Below, in pieces: positions 1 through 8,653 of a stretch of 64,000 nucleotides of DNA. A model generated the notes under the pieces. The model worked only from the letters and a program-made list of their open reading frames with translations, ran no database searches and was not told the DNA's origin. Both the position numbers and the translations under genes were made by a program. The DNA is taken from positions 9,052,001-9,116,000 of the forward strand of contig CM082589.2 of assembly GCA_040954595.2 (NCBI GenBank), given 5' to 3'. Each line of letters opens with the position of its first letter. Within the stretch, counting starts at the first letter, position 1. This stretch comes from Balanoglossus misakiensis. Taxonomy: Eukaryota; Hemichordata.

Positions 1-138
1 ATGCAATAAAAATATGAATAAAAACAAGTCCAAAATGGTGTTTATTGATTACTATGCTGAATGAATCTCAAGTCAGAGCTATTAGGCTGAAGCCTACAAA
101 AGCCAGTTTACAATATCCCTATAAAGATGAAAGACCCA

Positions 139-645
139 TCAATACTTTGTCATGGTAACACAAGGCAGCCGATACAGAACTGAGCATCTTAAATGTACTT
201 GTACTTGCATGTACAAATGAGAGCTATCATTAGAGTGGACAAGCAGGTGAGACTTAGTCTTGTACACACTCTTAACACCAAAGGTCTTTCGATATTTATT
301 GCATGTAAATTTGGCAATATGGAATGATCTGTGATGCTGTTGCATGCCCAACTTCGAAGGACATTTTTCCCCCCACAAATATGACATAGGTGAATTTCAT
401 CTTAGTGTTTAGCTTCATGCCATTTCATACCAAGATAAGATTAGCAGAAAATCCACAAACTTGCGGCGCACAAAACCTCTCTTTGTATGTGAAGATTTAT
501 GTTCATCAAGCCTCACCCTCTCATGAAAACCTTTACCACAAAAAGAACACCAGTATAGGAAGGTATTTGTATGTACTCTGAAATGTTTGAATAGTCCAGT
601 ACAAGTCTTAAATGTCTTTTGGCACACATTGCAGACTTTTTGCAA
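139..645 (-). pseudogene. Decayed C2H2 zinc-finger exon
   Basis: Read from 645 downward, the minus strand encodes two intact C2H2 fingers: CNVC...HFRVH and CSFCGKGF...HKSSH, with C-x2-C and H-x3/4-H spacing. A third, in a shifted frame, has an internal stop and has lost one cysteine. Further down, after another frame change, come a finger with CHIC and HHRSFH halves and a last one with CNKY in place of CxxC. Such arrays bind DNA in nuclear transcription factors. The frameshifts, stop and lost cysteines show this copy is not functional, or that it is the decayed end of an exon. No start or splice sites were identified, and the neighbouring ankyrin exons lie on the other strand. Confidence 0.6.
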
Positions 646-850
646 AGTTCAGGGATTGGCTGCTCTGCCACTATCCTCAGAATGGCTTGCCTGGAAAAGA
701 AAGAAAAAACATAAAGCATCACTTACTATCATATGGTACTCATCACAGGCGTGATGTGGAATGGGTAACTGTGTACCAAATTTACGTTCTTCGACGTTGT
801 GTAATTTGTAAATAACAGGACGTCAAGGAACACACTGTTGCCTCACTACT
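646..850. other. No recognisable feature
   Basis: Between the zinc-finger remnant and the foldback element I see no open frame with family resemblance and no repeat shared with the rest of the window. Confidence 0.4.
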
Positions 851-988
851 AAATCCACAGGTGCTCGTGGACTTGTGCTGTCACAGGGGAGAGCGAATGG
901 GGGGATCTGCTAGGAGCGATTTCCTTCGCTCCCATTCGCTCTCCCCTGTGACAGCACACGTCCACGAGCACCTGTGATCAAATCCACA
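851..988. repeat. Foldback (hairpin) element with possible 9-bp target duplication
   Basis: Arms at 856-901 and 931-976 are inverted copies of 46 bp with one mismatch, around a loop of about 29 bp. AAATCCACA occurs at both edges (851-859 and 980-988), which could be a target-site duplication although it overlaps the arm end by four bases. The size, lack of coding and direct flanking repeat fit a MITE or foldback element of a hAT- or Mutator-like family (8-9 bp duplications), but no family hallmark is visible. Confidence 0.55.
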
Positions 989-1104
989 TAACGGATCACG
1001 CCGAGCACTTATGGACACCGGCCAATGCATGTAGGAATTCACACGGTTTCCAAATTTTGTCGAAGTGATTTAGAAATGCACCGTGCGAGTGTACAAACGG
1101 AAAT

Positions 1105-1549
1105 GTAATACGAGGTACGACTGCGTTCCAGTGTTTACTTACTGTGTACAGTATAGGAAAGTATACCACATGCACACTGTAAATCAAATTTTGGCGAAGA
1201 TCTCTGAAAAAACTACCGCAACTAGTGTATCGAAACTTTACACGGTGGCGCTTTGTTATAATAGTTGTTCGTTGATCATAGTCTTAAATGCGAAAAGGTT
1301 TCCAACTAGGTATAAAGAGAAGAAAATCGTAATACGAGGTACGACTGCGTTCCAGTGTTTACTGTGTACAGTATAGGAAAGTATACCGCATGCACACGGT
1401 AAATCAAATTTTGGCGAAGATCTCTGAAAAAACTACCGCGACTAGTGTATCGAAACTTTACACGGTGGCGCTTTGTTATAATAGTTGTTCGTTGATCATA
1501 GTCTTAAATGCGAAAAGGTTTCTGACTAGGTATAAAGAGAAGAAAATCG
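1105..1549. repeat. Two-copy tandem duplication, ~224-bp period
   Basis: The segment starting GTAATACGAGGTACGACTGC at 1105 recurs at 1329 and runs to 1549. The copies differ by a 4-bp insertion near 1140 and a few substitutions. Open frames of 97 and 86 codons in the two copies simply mirror the duplication and resemble nothing I recognise, so I treat it as non-coding. Confidence 0.8.
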
Positions 1550-1742
1550 CTTACCTGCGACAACTTTCCAAACGGCAATGGCGGACGCGGGGCGCCCCTA
1601 GTGGCGAAAATGTGTATATTGGATGTCACGCTTTAAAGAATCAGACGTAAAACTATACAGAACTATGCTCCACTATAAAGCATTTTCGGCTGTACTTAGT
1701 AGGCTGGATGTCACACTATGTGTTTAACACGTGCTTTACTTG

Positions 1743-1844
1743 GGGTTTGGATGCTCTACACATAATGTCTATGGAGGGCCTGATGGTGAAGGCCTTGTCA
1801 GATTGTTATTGGAACACAAAGCTGATGTGACCATATCAAACAAG
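1743..1844 (+). pseudogene. Degenerate ankyrin-repeat exon copy
   Basis: The 3' half, from GGTGAAGGCCTTGTC to the donor AAG|GTAAAT at 1845, matches the exons that follow. The 5' half is scrambled, the TPLH motif is gone and no CTTACAG acceptor is present. It is the oldest and most upstream member of the tandem exon array, and is probably not spliced in. Confidence 0.6.
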
Positions 1845-2027
1845 GTAAATACCAACATGACTTCTGCAGGTTAATTCTATCAATGCGGATATATTTTTTC
1901 ATTTGTTTGTGTCTTTGTCTATTTGTTTGTTTGTTTGTTAGTTTGTTCGTTTGTTTGTTTAAGAAAATTTCACATTACATTTCAATTTTGTGACATTATT
2001 CTCATGCTCCTCCTTCATTACTTACAG

Positions 2028-2129
2028 ACAGGAGACACCCCTTTGCATTATGCGGCAAGGAGGGATGGTGGTGAAGGCCTTGTCAGATTGTTATTGGAAC
2101 ACAAAGCTGATGTGACAATACAAAACGAG
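2028..2129 (+). CDS. Ankyrin-repeat exon 1 of tandem array
   Basis: A 102-nt, phase 0-0 exon between the acceptor CTTACAG and the donor GAG|GTAATA. It encodes one 34-residue ankyrin repeat with the signatures GDTPLHYAA and LVRLLLEHKAD. Ankyrin repeats are helix-turn-helix-loop protein-binding modules. The donor has lost one A relative to GTAAAT in its siblings, which may weaken it. The exon belongs to a series of near-identical exons, each with a conserved intron, so the host gene would gain a whole repeat per exon. The ends of the gene are not visible. Confidence 0.75.
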
Positions 2130-2291
2130 GTAATACCAACTTGACTTCTGCAGGTTAATTCTATCAATGCGGATATATTTATTCATTTTATTGTGTGTTT
2201 GTCTATTTGTTTGTGTGTTTGGTTAAGGAAATTTCACATTACATTTCAATTTTGTGACATTATTCTCATGCTCCTCCTTTATTACTTACAG

Positions 2292-2393
2292 ACAGGAGAC
2301 ACCCCTTTGCATGATGCAGCAAGGCGGGATGGTGGTGAAGGCCTTGTCAGATTGTTATTGGAACACAAAGCTGATGCTAACATACAAAACAAA
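2292..2393 (+). CDS. Ankyrin-repeat exon 2 of tandem array
   Basis: A 102-nt, phase 0-0 exon (acceptor CTTACAG, donor AAA|GTAAAT) encoding one repeat with GDTPLHDAA, LVRLLLEHKAD and ANIQNK. Here the canonical TPLHxAA aspartate/tyrosine position reads D. It lies 264 bp after the preceding exon. The intron copy between them carries the same (TTTG)n tract and polypyrimidine stretch. Confidence 0.75.
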
Positions 2394-2545
2394 GTAAATA
2401 CCAACCTGACTTCTGCAGGTTTATTCTATCAATGCGGATATATTTATTCATTTATTTGTTTGTTTGTTTGTTCGTTTAAGGAAATTTCACATTATATTTC
2501 AATTTTTGTGACATTATTCTCATGCTCCTCCTTCATTACTTACAG

Positions 2546-2647
2546 GATGGAGACACTCCTTTGCATGATGCAGCAAGGAGGGATGATGGTGAAGCCCTTG
2601 TCAGATTGTTATTGGAACAAAAAGCTGATGCTAACATACAAAACAAG
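2546..2647 (+). CDS. Ankyrin-repeat exon 3 of tandem array
   Basis: A 102-nt, phase 0-0 exon (acceptor TTACAG, donor AAG|GTAAAT) with DGDTPLHDAA and LVRLLLEQKADANIQNK. It differs from its neighbours at a handful of positions (D for T at the first residue, Q for H before KAD). It lies 254 bp after the previous copy, so exon and intron were duplicated as one block. Confidence 0.75.
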
Positions 2648-2799
2648 GTAAATACCAACCTGACCTCTGCAGGTTTATTCTATCAATGCGGATATATTTA
2701 TTCATTTATTTGTTTGTTTGTTTGTTTGTTTAAGGAAATTTCACATTAGATTTCAATTTTTGTAACATTATTCTCATGCTCCTCCTTCATTACTTATAG

Positions 2800-2898
2800 G
2801 ATGGAGACACCCCTTTGCATTATGCAGCAAGGTTTCGTGATGAAGGACCTGTCAGATTGTTATTGGAACACAAAGCTGATGCTAACATACAAAACAAG
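2800..2898 (+). CDS. Ankyrin-repeat exon 4 of tandem array
   Basis: A 99-nt, phase 0-0 exon (acceptor CTTATAG, donor AAG|GTAAAT). It encodes a canonical-length 33-residue repeat with DGDTPLHYAA and RFRDEGPVRLLLEHKAD. It is one codon shorter than its siblings in the loop after the first helix and carries the most amino-acid changes of the array. Confidence 0.75.
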
Positions 2899-3046
2899 GT
2901 AAATACCAACCTGACTTCTGCAGGTTTATTCTGTCAATGCGGATATATTTATTCATTTATTTGTTTGTTTGTTTGTTTAAGTAAATTTCACATTATATTT
3001 CAATTTTTGTGACATTATTCTCATGCTCCTCCTTCATTACTTACAG

Positions 3047-3127
3047 AATGGAGACACTCCTTTGCATGATGCAGCAAGGAGGGATGGTGGTGAAGCCCTT
3101 GTCAGATTGTTATTGGAACACAAAGCT
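3047..3127 (+). CDS. Ankyrin-repeat exon 5, truncated 3' end
   Basis: The exon starts after TTACAG with NGDTPLHDAA and matches its siblings up to LLLEHKA, then departs abruptly at about 3127 and has no GTAAAT donor. The following sequence holds an (ATCA)n run near 3196 and unrelated DNA, so a deletion or insertion cut the exon. As it stands it would break the reading frame of the gene. Confidence 0.6.
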
Positions 3128-3207
3128 TGTCGATTGTATCTGTTGATGTGGAGACAGAATCAGTGTGGGCTCCCTCAACGTCTGGTTCAGTCCCATCAAT
3201 CAATCAA

Positions 3208-3585
3208 TCAATCAACAAAGTTTATATAGCGCCAAAATCCCCCATGCACTACAGTTGTAGTCGTTATAGTAGGGTTTTCCTTCAAGATGAAACCAGACAC
3301 GCTCTCAGTGCCCTTGTAATCAGGGATGTCTGTCAGAACTTCGTTATAAGTCGTTTCGTATAACTGCATTACGGTTAACTCTAACGAGGATTCTGTTTCA
3401 GTCATTCTAGTTTCAGATTTAGCATCAGCGCCAGTATCTTCTGTGACATCTGTTGACATTTTTGAATAACTGGTGTCAGTAACATCAGAGCTAACATGGT
3501 CTGTATACCCAGGTGTATTCGACACTGGTTCACCTGTAATGTAAAACCCACAAGATATAACTGGTTTAGGATAAGTGGTATTCAA
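3208..3585 (-). CDS. Unassigned acidic Ser/Thr-rich open frame
   Basis: The minus strand is open for 125 codons with a composition rich in Ser, Thr, Glu and Asp (for example STDVTEDTGADAKSETRMTE) and tyrosine motifs such as MQLYETTYNEVL. This looks like a disordered, possibly cytoplasmic-tail, coding segment rather than random sequence. I do not recognise the family, and neither an acceptor nor a partner exon is evident. It could be an exon of a different gene or chance. Confidence 0.25.
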   Translation of the reverse strand: MNTTYPKPVISCGFYITGEPVSNTPGYTDHVSSDVTDTSYSKMSTDVTEDTGADAKSETRMTETESSLELTVMQLYETTYNEVLTDIPDYKGTESVSGFILKENPTITTTTVVHGGFWRYINFVD

Positions 3586-4167
3586 AGAAGCGTTGGGTCA
3601 CAAAAGGGCGCCATGTTTACTTCGGCTTGTATTAGTGATTCATTGAAGTCTGTTAGGTCCATATCTGACAAGAAACTGCCACGCTGAATATTGCAATTTC
3701 TGGTAACATCATTCATTCAAACTGCAATAAATCGATGGTGCAGATCGGATACACCTCTTAGTAAAACGGGTTTCCCATTTATTTTTGGAGGACGTTTACA
3801 CTTATTTTGTCTGCCGGTAATGTGGATAATGTAACGTTCTCGCGACGAAGGTTTTATTAGACACGCAAGAGAGAACCAATACAAGAAGTGGCGATGCAGT
3901 TCTTTTCTGAGATGGCGACATTTCAGTACTTGCATGTCGCAACCGTTCGTGACTCAAGTTACATCTATTTAGAGTTCAACATATTAACAAACATGATAAA
4001 ATTATTACGCCACAACTTTGCAATACAATGAAACTGCACACAACACCACATTTAGATTGTGCAAAAACAGACCTACAGTAGCCCACAAATATAAATAATC
4101 TCAATTCAGCGCGGACTTTTTCATCAACAGTTCCAGTTTTACCTAGTGTGAACATGGTATCAGTCTA
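3586..4167. other. No recognisable feature
   Basis: A stretch between the acidic open frame and the MITE-like element. Only short open frames without family resemblance; no shared repeats were noticed. Confidence 0.35.
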
Positions 4168-4373
4168 CAGTTTGGTTCAGTGGTTCAACCACATGCAGTA
4201 AAAACCTGTCGAAATGGAACATGCCATATCTGGAAAACTGTCTATAATGAACACATTTTCCTGTCCCCTTGACATAGAACCACGTGTTAAAAGAACCTTT
4301 ACAAACCGGAAACATCTGTAAACTGAACAATTTCTTCTGTCCCTTTGGTGTTCGGATTAGACGGGTTTTACTG
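4168..4373. mobile_element. Possible short mariner/pogo-like MITE
   Basis: The right end, read inward on the minus strand, begins CAGTAAAACCCGTCTAATCC, which resembles pogo/Tigger-type termini and is followed outward by TA. A related start CAGTAAAAACCTGTC lies at 4196, and a CAGT preceded by TA lies at 4168, so the left boundary is ambiguous. No transposase is present. Confidence 0.4.
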
Positions 4374-4375
4374 TA

Positions 4376-4633
4376 CATGTGTTTTGGTCATAGAGAATTG
4401 TCACTCAACCTTAGAAAATACCATTATTATGATCTTTCATATTCAAATCTATATCAGTCTATTACTGAAATAACACACCATCGTAATCAAAACCATTATT
4501 ACAATAGTGACTGAAGCTCATTGTGATGAAATTCCTAGAGTTTCTTCATCAAAAGATCAAGCAGTTGACTCACATTGCAAGTATCAGATTTGTGATGTCA
4601 TTTTTATGCCAACATTAAACGTCTTTATTCCAG
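4376..4633. other. No recognisable feature
   Basis: AT-rich spacer leading into the pyrimidine-rich acceptor of the next ankyrin exon. It is presumably intronic if the ankyrin gene continues across this stretch. Confidence 0.35.
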
Positions 4634-4732
4634 AATGATTCAACAGCATTGCATGCAGCGTCCTTCAAAGGTAAATTGGATGCTGTCAGGGTGTTGATTA
4701 GCCATGGTGCAGATGTCAATGCGAAGGATGAG
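4634..4732 (+). CDS. Diverged ankyrin-repeat exon
   Basis: A 99-nt, phase 0-0 exon after TTTATTCCAG, with donor GAG|GTACGT. It encodes one canonical 33-residue ankyrin repeat (NDSTALHAAS, then VRVLISHGADVNAKDE). It lies on the same strand and in the same phase as the tandem exons 1.5 kb upstream. Its sequence is well diverged and its intron is unrelated, so it is an older repeat of probably the same gene rather than part of the recent amplification. Confidence 0.7.
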
Positions 4733-5430
4733 GTACGTGAACTGACTTATCACTTTATTATGGATAACATGGCCACACAATTGGATAATAAAAAAAATGC
4801 CTTTGAAAAAGACCTAATTACAACACTCTTATTTTCATCCAAAATTACTTTGCATGATCCAAATTCAATGGGAAGAAACAAGCTAACCCTGAACAAGAAG
4901 AGGGAAAGGCCAAAAAGTATTACCCATACTGATTTAGTTTTACTAACCATGATACCCTTGGGATCCAGCCATAGGAAGGACAGTGGGACACATTGCACTC
5001 TAAATTTAACAATCTTTACAATTTAGCCAAAGATGTTGAACCATAGTGTATTTGACACATTTGTTCCGAATGAATAAATATGTTCCAGAAAGTAAATTTT
5101 GATGGATTTTTTTGTGTTTCACCAAAGTTAACAAATTTTTATTTTTTTTCAAGCCATCTCTGAAATTTTGCTGGCAATCTTTTTTTAAATCTTCCAGATC
5201 CCCTCCATCCTTAGTTAAGCTATGGAGTCTAAAACATCCAATGTTAAAAACTATATGACCAGTCAAAGCGTTTTCCTCGCTGTTAGAATCAATTGAGATT
5301 CTTCACCGTCATTCTTTGATCTGTATTCATTTTAACAGTGGGCAATTTTCATTTTGTGTGTAGAAGGACTGTGGATTATCCTTTCATATCAGTCAGTATG
5401 CCATTCTTGCTTGTTTTTTGCAATATGGCT
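4733..5430. other. Probable intron, nothing else seen
   Basis: Follows the GTACGT donor. Open frames here (up to 86 codons) have no family resemblance. Confidence 0.35.
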
Positions 5431-5546
5431 GATACTTTTGATATTTGTTTATTTATTTGTAGGTTTGTTTGTTTGTTTAAAGAAACCTCATATTACATTT
5501 CAATTTTGGTGACATTGTTCCCATGCTTCTCCTTCATTACTTACAG
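5431..5546 (+). repeat. Orphan copy of the ankyrin-array intron
   Basis: A (TTTG)n tract, the conserved ACATTTCAATTTTGG stretch and TCCTTCATTACTTACAG repeat the intron end seen four times between 2.0 and 3.05 kb. The bases after the acceptor no longer encode an ankyrin repeat, and phase-0 translation stops after seven codons. The exon has been replaced, probably by the LINE insertion just downstream. Confidence 0.6.
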
Positions 5547-8500
5547 AAGAACAGAAGATACAGGTTCTAAGAAGCAAAAAGGAACTGAAAAACTCAGATT
5601 CCTACAGAAGAGTGTTCTTGCGATCTAGTAAATCTCATGCAGAACGCATGTTGGAATTGAATACGCGTACTTTATTGAATGAACTACCGAATGGTGCTGA
5701 ATTTCGTATAACTGGCAGTGGACGCATCGTAAGAAAAAACCCCATGGAACCCTCACGTCAACGTCACACTATGGAATCAAACGACGCGCGCGAATAGGAT
5801 TTACTCCAAGCCCAATGGAACTTTAACTCGTCTTTGAAGATAGCCCATTTGAATGTAAGTGGTTGGACTGATGCGAACGCTGGCCTCAGATCAGCAATTG
5901 TTTACGCCCACGAACCCGATATTTTTAGTGTAAATGAGACACACTTAACAAGTAATGCTTCCATACAAGTTGACGGATATCATTGGTTTGGAAAAAATAG
6001 ACAACAAACTCATGTAAGGTCCACCAGAACATTTGGGGGTGTGGGAATTCTCGTTAAGAAAAATCTTGATCAAGATTTTTTCATTTCTGTTGTTAGCTCC
6101 GGTTATGAGGGAATTCTTGGTTTGAAATTCGTTCACAAAGTAACCGATTTTACTTTTGTACTGTTCACATGTTATTTACCACCAGAAAACTCCCCTTGGG
6201 GTAGAGATGCTACGTCTTTTTTTGGTTATCTTTTGAATGAACTGTATTTATTAGATGACGTTGACAGCGTTATAATTTGCGGTGACCTCAATGCTCGAAT
6301 CGGTGCATTGCATGACTCAATAATGGGTGTTGATGATAATATTCCAATAAGGCAGGTGCTTGATACGTATGTAAATCAGCACGGTCACTCTTTCATAGAA
6401 TTTCTGAACGACGCAAGAATGCATGTATTGAACGGTCGATATTCAAATGAGTGTAATGACTTCACATCTGTTTCAACTCGTGGCAAGGCAGTCGTGGATT
6501 TTATCGTTGTTCCTCATGACTCTGCTGCACTCTGTACAGATTTTGAAGTCCAGAAAATGTCTGACTTTGTGGAAAACCATGGTTTATTTCACTTTCTTAA
6601 TGAGCGTAGTAAAATTCCTGACCACTCCATTCTCAGCTTTAGGTTCTTGGTTAGACCTGGTACTAATGATTGCACACCCGGGCTACCAAATCGTATCAAT
6701 GGTGAACAAACCTGTAGGAAATATCGGTTAGATTCTATGCCAGTTGATTTTATGCAATCAGAGACTACTAAAAATGCCCTTTTGCTTATGATTGACCGGA
6801 TAGAAAGTGTTGTTGAAAATCAAACCAACATCGATGCCATATATACAGAGCTCAGTGATTGCATAATAGCCAATATGGACGAATCTATCCCACATTTTGA
6901 TTGTACTAAACAGACCAGAAAACGGTTCAAGTCTAACAAACCGTTCTGGAATGAAGAGTTGAAGACACTGTGGCAGATTATGAGACTTAAAGAAAAGGAG
7001 TTTATGAAGCGTAATAGAGGTCAAACAGGTTATCACATTCTCAGAGCAGATTTTAAAAATGCTCAACATTTATTTGACAAGCGTTTACGTTTCCATGAAC
7101 GTAACTATATGAGGGGTGTTCAATTAGATATCGAAGAAATTTGTACAAACAACCCTAGGAAATTTTGGGATCACATAGAGCGTATTGGACCGGTTAAAAA
7201 GAGCAAAAATAACATTCCAATGGAAGCTTATAATGAGGCTAATGAGATTATATGTGACCCCGAGCAGGTTTTAAACACCTGGCAACATGATTTTTCTACT
7301 TTATATAATGGGGACAGAAATGACCAGGTGTTATTCGATGACGAATTTTATAGAACTACTGTGCATCATAAATTGGTTTTAGAAAATAACCAGTTAGATC
7401 CCCTTTTTGAACAAAATCATGTGATCAATAGGAATTTTACCTTTTTGGAGGTTAAAAAAGCTGTTATGAAGGGAAAAAATAAAAAAGCCCCAGGTGTGGA
7501 CAAAATACCATATGAGGTGTTGAAACGTGATAACGTTATCAGTGTCCTTGTTCACTTGTTCCAACTGTGTTTTGACTCGGGCAAAATACCTTGTGCTTGG
7601 AGGAAAAGTATTATTTTACCGATTTTGAAATGTAAAACAAGTGATGCTAGAGTACCACTTAATTACAGGGGTATAAGTTTAATTTCTGTAATTTCAAAAA
7701 TATATAGTGCTGTATTAAACAATAGATTAATATGTTTTCTTGATAACAACAATTTGCTTGTAGATGAACAGAATGGGTTTCGTAAAGATAGGTCATGTGA
7801 AGATCATGTCTATACTTTAACTTCTATTATTAGAAATAGGCTTAACAATAATCTTTCCACCTTCGTTACTTTTGTTGACCTACAAAAGGCCTTTGACTTT
7901 GTTGACAGAAACCTTCTTCTTTATAAACTTTTAATTAACAACATTAATGGTAAGATGTATAATTCGATTTCTGCCATGTACTCAAATACCTCAGCGTGTG
8001 TAAAGGTTAACAACTGTTATTCTGATTGGTTTAACACAGACATTGGTGTTAGACAGGGTGACAACTTATCACCAACGTTGTTTGCTTTGTTTATCAATGA
8101 TTTGGCAGCTGGTTTGAAAAATCTTCAAAAAGGAGTACAGATCGGTGGTGATAATGTGTCTATCTTGTTATATGCTGATGACATTGCAGTTATCTCTGAT
8201 AATGAAGAAAATATGCAGCAAATGTTGGATTTTATTACGGACTGGTGTATAAAGTGGCGACTTCAGATAAATATCAAGAAATCTCACGTTGTTCATTTTA
8301 GAAAAAGGTCATATGCTAGAAGTGATTTCATGTTTTATATGTCAGGAGTGAAAATTGATTATGTTAAGAATTGTAAATATCTCGGGGTTATATTTGATGA
8401 ATGTTTAAATTTCAGAATTATGTCGGAGTTATTATCAGAATCAGCCAATAGAGCTCTAGGTTATATTTGTTCTAAATTTAAATCCATCAAGAAAATGGGA

Positions 8501-8604
8501 TTTAAGACATTCTCAAAACTTTATGACAGTTGTGTCGTTCCAATTATGGATTACTGCTCAGGAATATGGGGTTTTAATAATTCCATGAATAGTAATAAGA
8601 TTCA
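5547..8604 (+). mobile_element. Non-LTR retrotransposon (LINE), 3'-truncated
   Basis: The element carries an apurinic-type endonuclease and a reverse transcriptase in one frame. Its 5' edge is uncertain, somewhere after the orphan ankyrin intron at 5546. Its 3' edge is sharp: at 8605 the sequence switches to the head of the first array unit, removing the end of the RT frame, the 3' UTR and the tail. No continuation appears after the array. I cannot assign a clade with confidence. Confidence 0.8.
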
Positions 8605-8653
8605 ATTAAAGCTGCAAGCAGCGTTGGGGGGGCACAAGCGGTTCCCATGGTGA
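5798..8653 (+). CDS. LINE endonuclease-reverse transcriptase (truncated)
   Basis: An open frame of 952 codons. The first part is an exonuclease-endonuclease-phosphatase domain with HLNVSGW, PDIFSVNETHL, GGVGILVKK, GDLNARIG near 6281 and a PDHS motif near 6617 where many families have SDH. The reverse transcriptase follows: KAPGVDKIPYEVLK, YRGISLIS (~7665), FVDLQKAFDFVD (~7875), GVRQGDNLSPTLF and the catalytic YADD at 8171-8182. It nicks target DNA and copies its own RNA there. No ATG lies near the start. An in-frame TAG at 5795-5797 separates it from another 61 codons of the same frame (5612-5794), which may be the true N-terminus. The last ~16 codons are read from the array unit inserted at 8605, so this is a dead chimeric end. 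Confidence 0.85.
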   Translation, partial: DLLQAQWNFNSSLKIAHLNVSGWTDANAGLRSAIVYAHEPDIFSVNETHLTSNASIQVDGYHWFGKNRQQTHVRSTRTFGGVGILVKKNLDQDFFISVVSSGYEGILGLKFVHKVTDFTFVLFTCYLPPENSPWGRDATSFFGYLLNELYLLDDVDSVIICGDLNARIGALHDSIMGVDDNIPIRQVLDTYVNQHGHSFIEFLNDARMHVLNGRYSNECNDFTSVSTRGKAVVDFIVVPHDSAALCTDFEVQKMSDFVENHGLFHFLNERSKIPDHSILSFRFLVRPGTNDCTPGLPNRINGEQTCRKYRLDSMPVDFMQSETTKNALLLMIDRIESVVENQTNIDAIYTELSDCIIANMDESIPHFDCTKQTRKRFKSNKPFWNEELKTLWQIMRLKEKEFMKRNRGQTGYHILRADFKNAQHLFDKRLRFHERNYMRGVQLDIEEICTNNPRKFWDHIERIGPVKKSKNNIPMEAYNEANEIICDPEQVLNTWQHDFSTLYNGDRNDQVLFDDEFYRTTVHHKLVLENNQLDPLFEQNHVINRNFTFLEVKKAVMKGKNKKAPGVDKIPYEVLKRDNVISVLVHLFQLCFDSGKIPCAWRKSIILPILKCKTSDARVPLNYRGISLISVISKIYSAVLNNRLICFLDNNNLLVDEQNGFRKDRSCEDHVYTLTSIIRNRLNNNLSTFVTFVDLQKAFDFVDRNLLLYKLLINNINGKMYNSISAMYSNTSACVKVNNCYSDWFNTDIGVRQGDNLSPTLFALFINDLAAGLKNLQKGVQIGGDNVSILLYADDIAVISDNEENMQQMLDFITDWCIKWRLQINIKKSHVVHFRKRSYARSDFMFYMSGVKIDYVKNCKYLGVIFDECLNFRIMSELLSESANRALGYICSKFKSIKKMGFKTFSKLYDSCVVPIMDYCSGIWGFNNSMNSNKIQLKLQAALGGHKRFPW

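Larger units (their letters stand above)
1845..3046 (+). repeat. Conserved intron copies between the ankyrin exons
   Basis: Each exon is followed by the same ~150-160 bp intron: GTAAATACC, CAATGCGGATATATTT, a (TTTG)n tract of variable length, a conserved ACATTTCAATTTTTG stretch, and a pyrimidine-rich end TCCTTCATTACTTACAG. Exon plus intron therefore repeat with a ~250-285 bp period. Spacing between exon starts is 264, 254, 254 and 247 bp. This shows amplification at the DNA level by unequal crossing-over. Confidence 0.8.

Noticed and set aside
4160-4378. 72-codon minus-strand open frame
   Set aside because: Coincides with the MITE-like element and ends within it.
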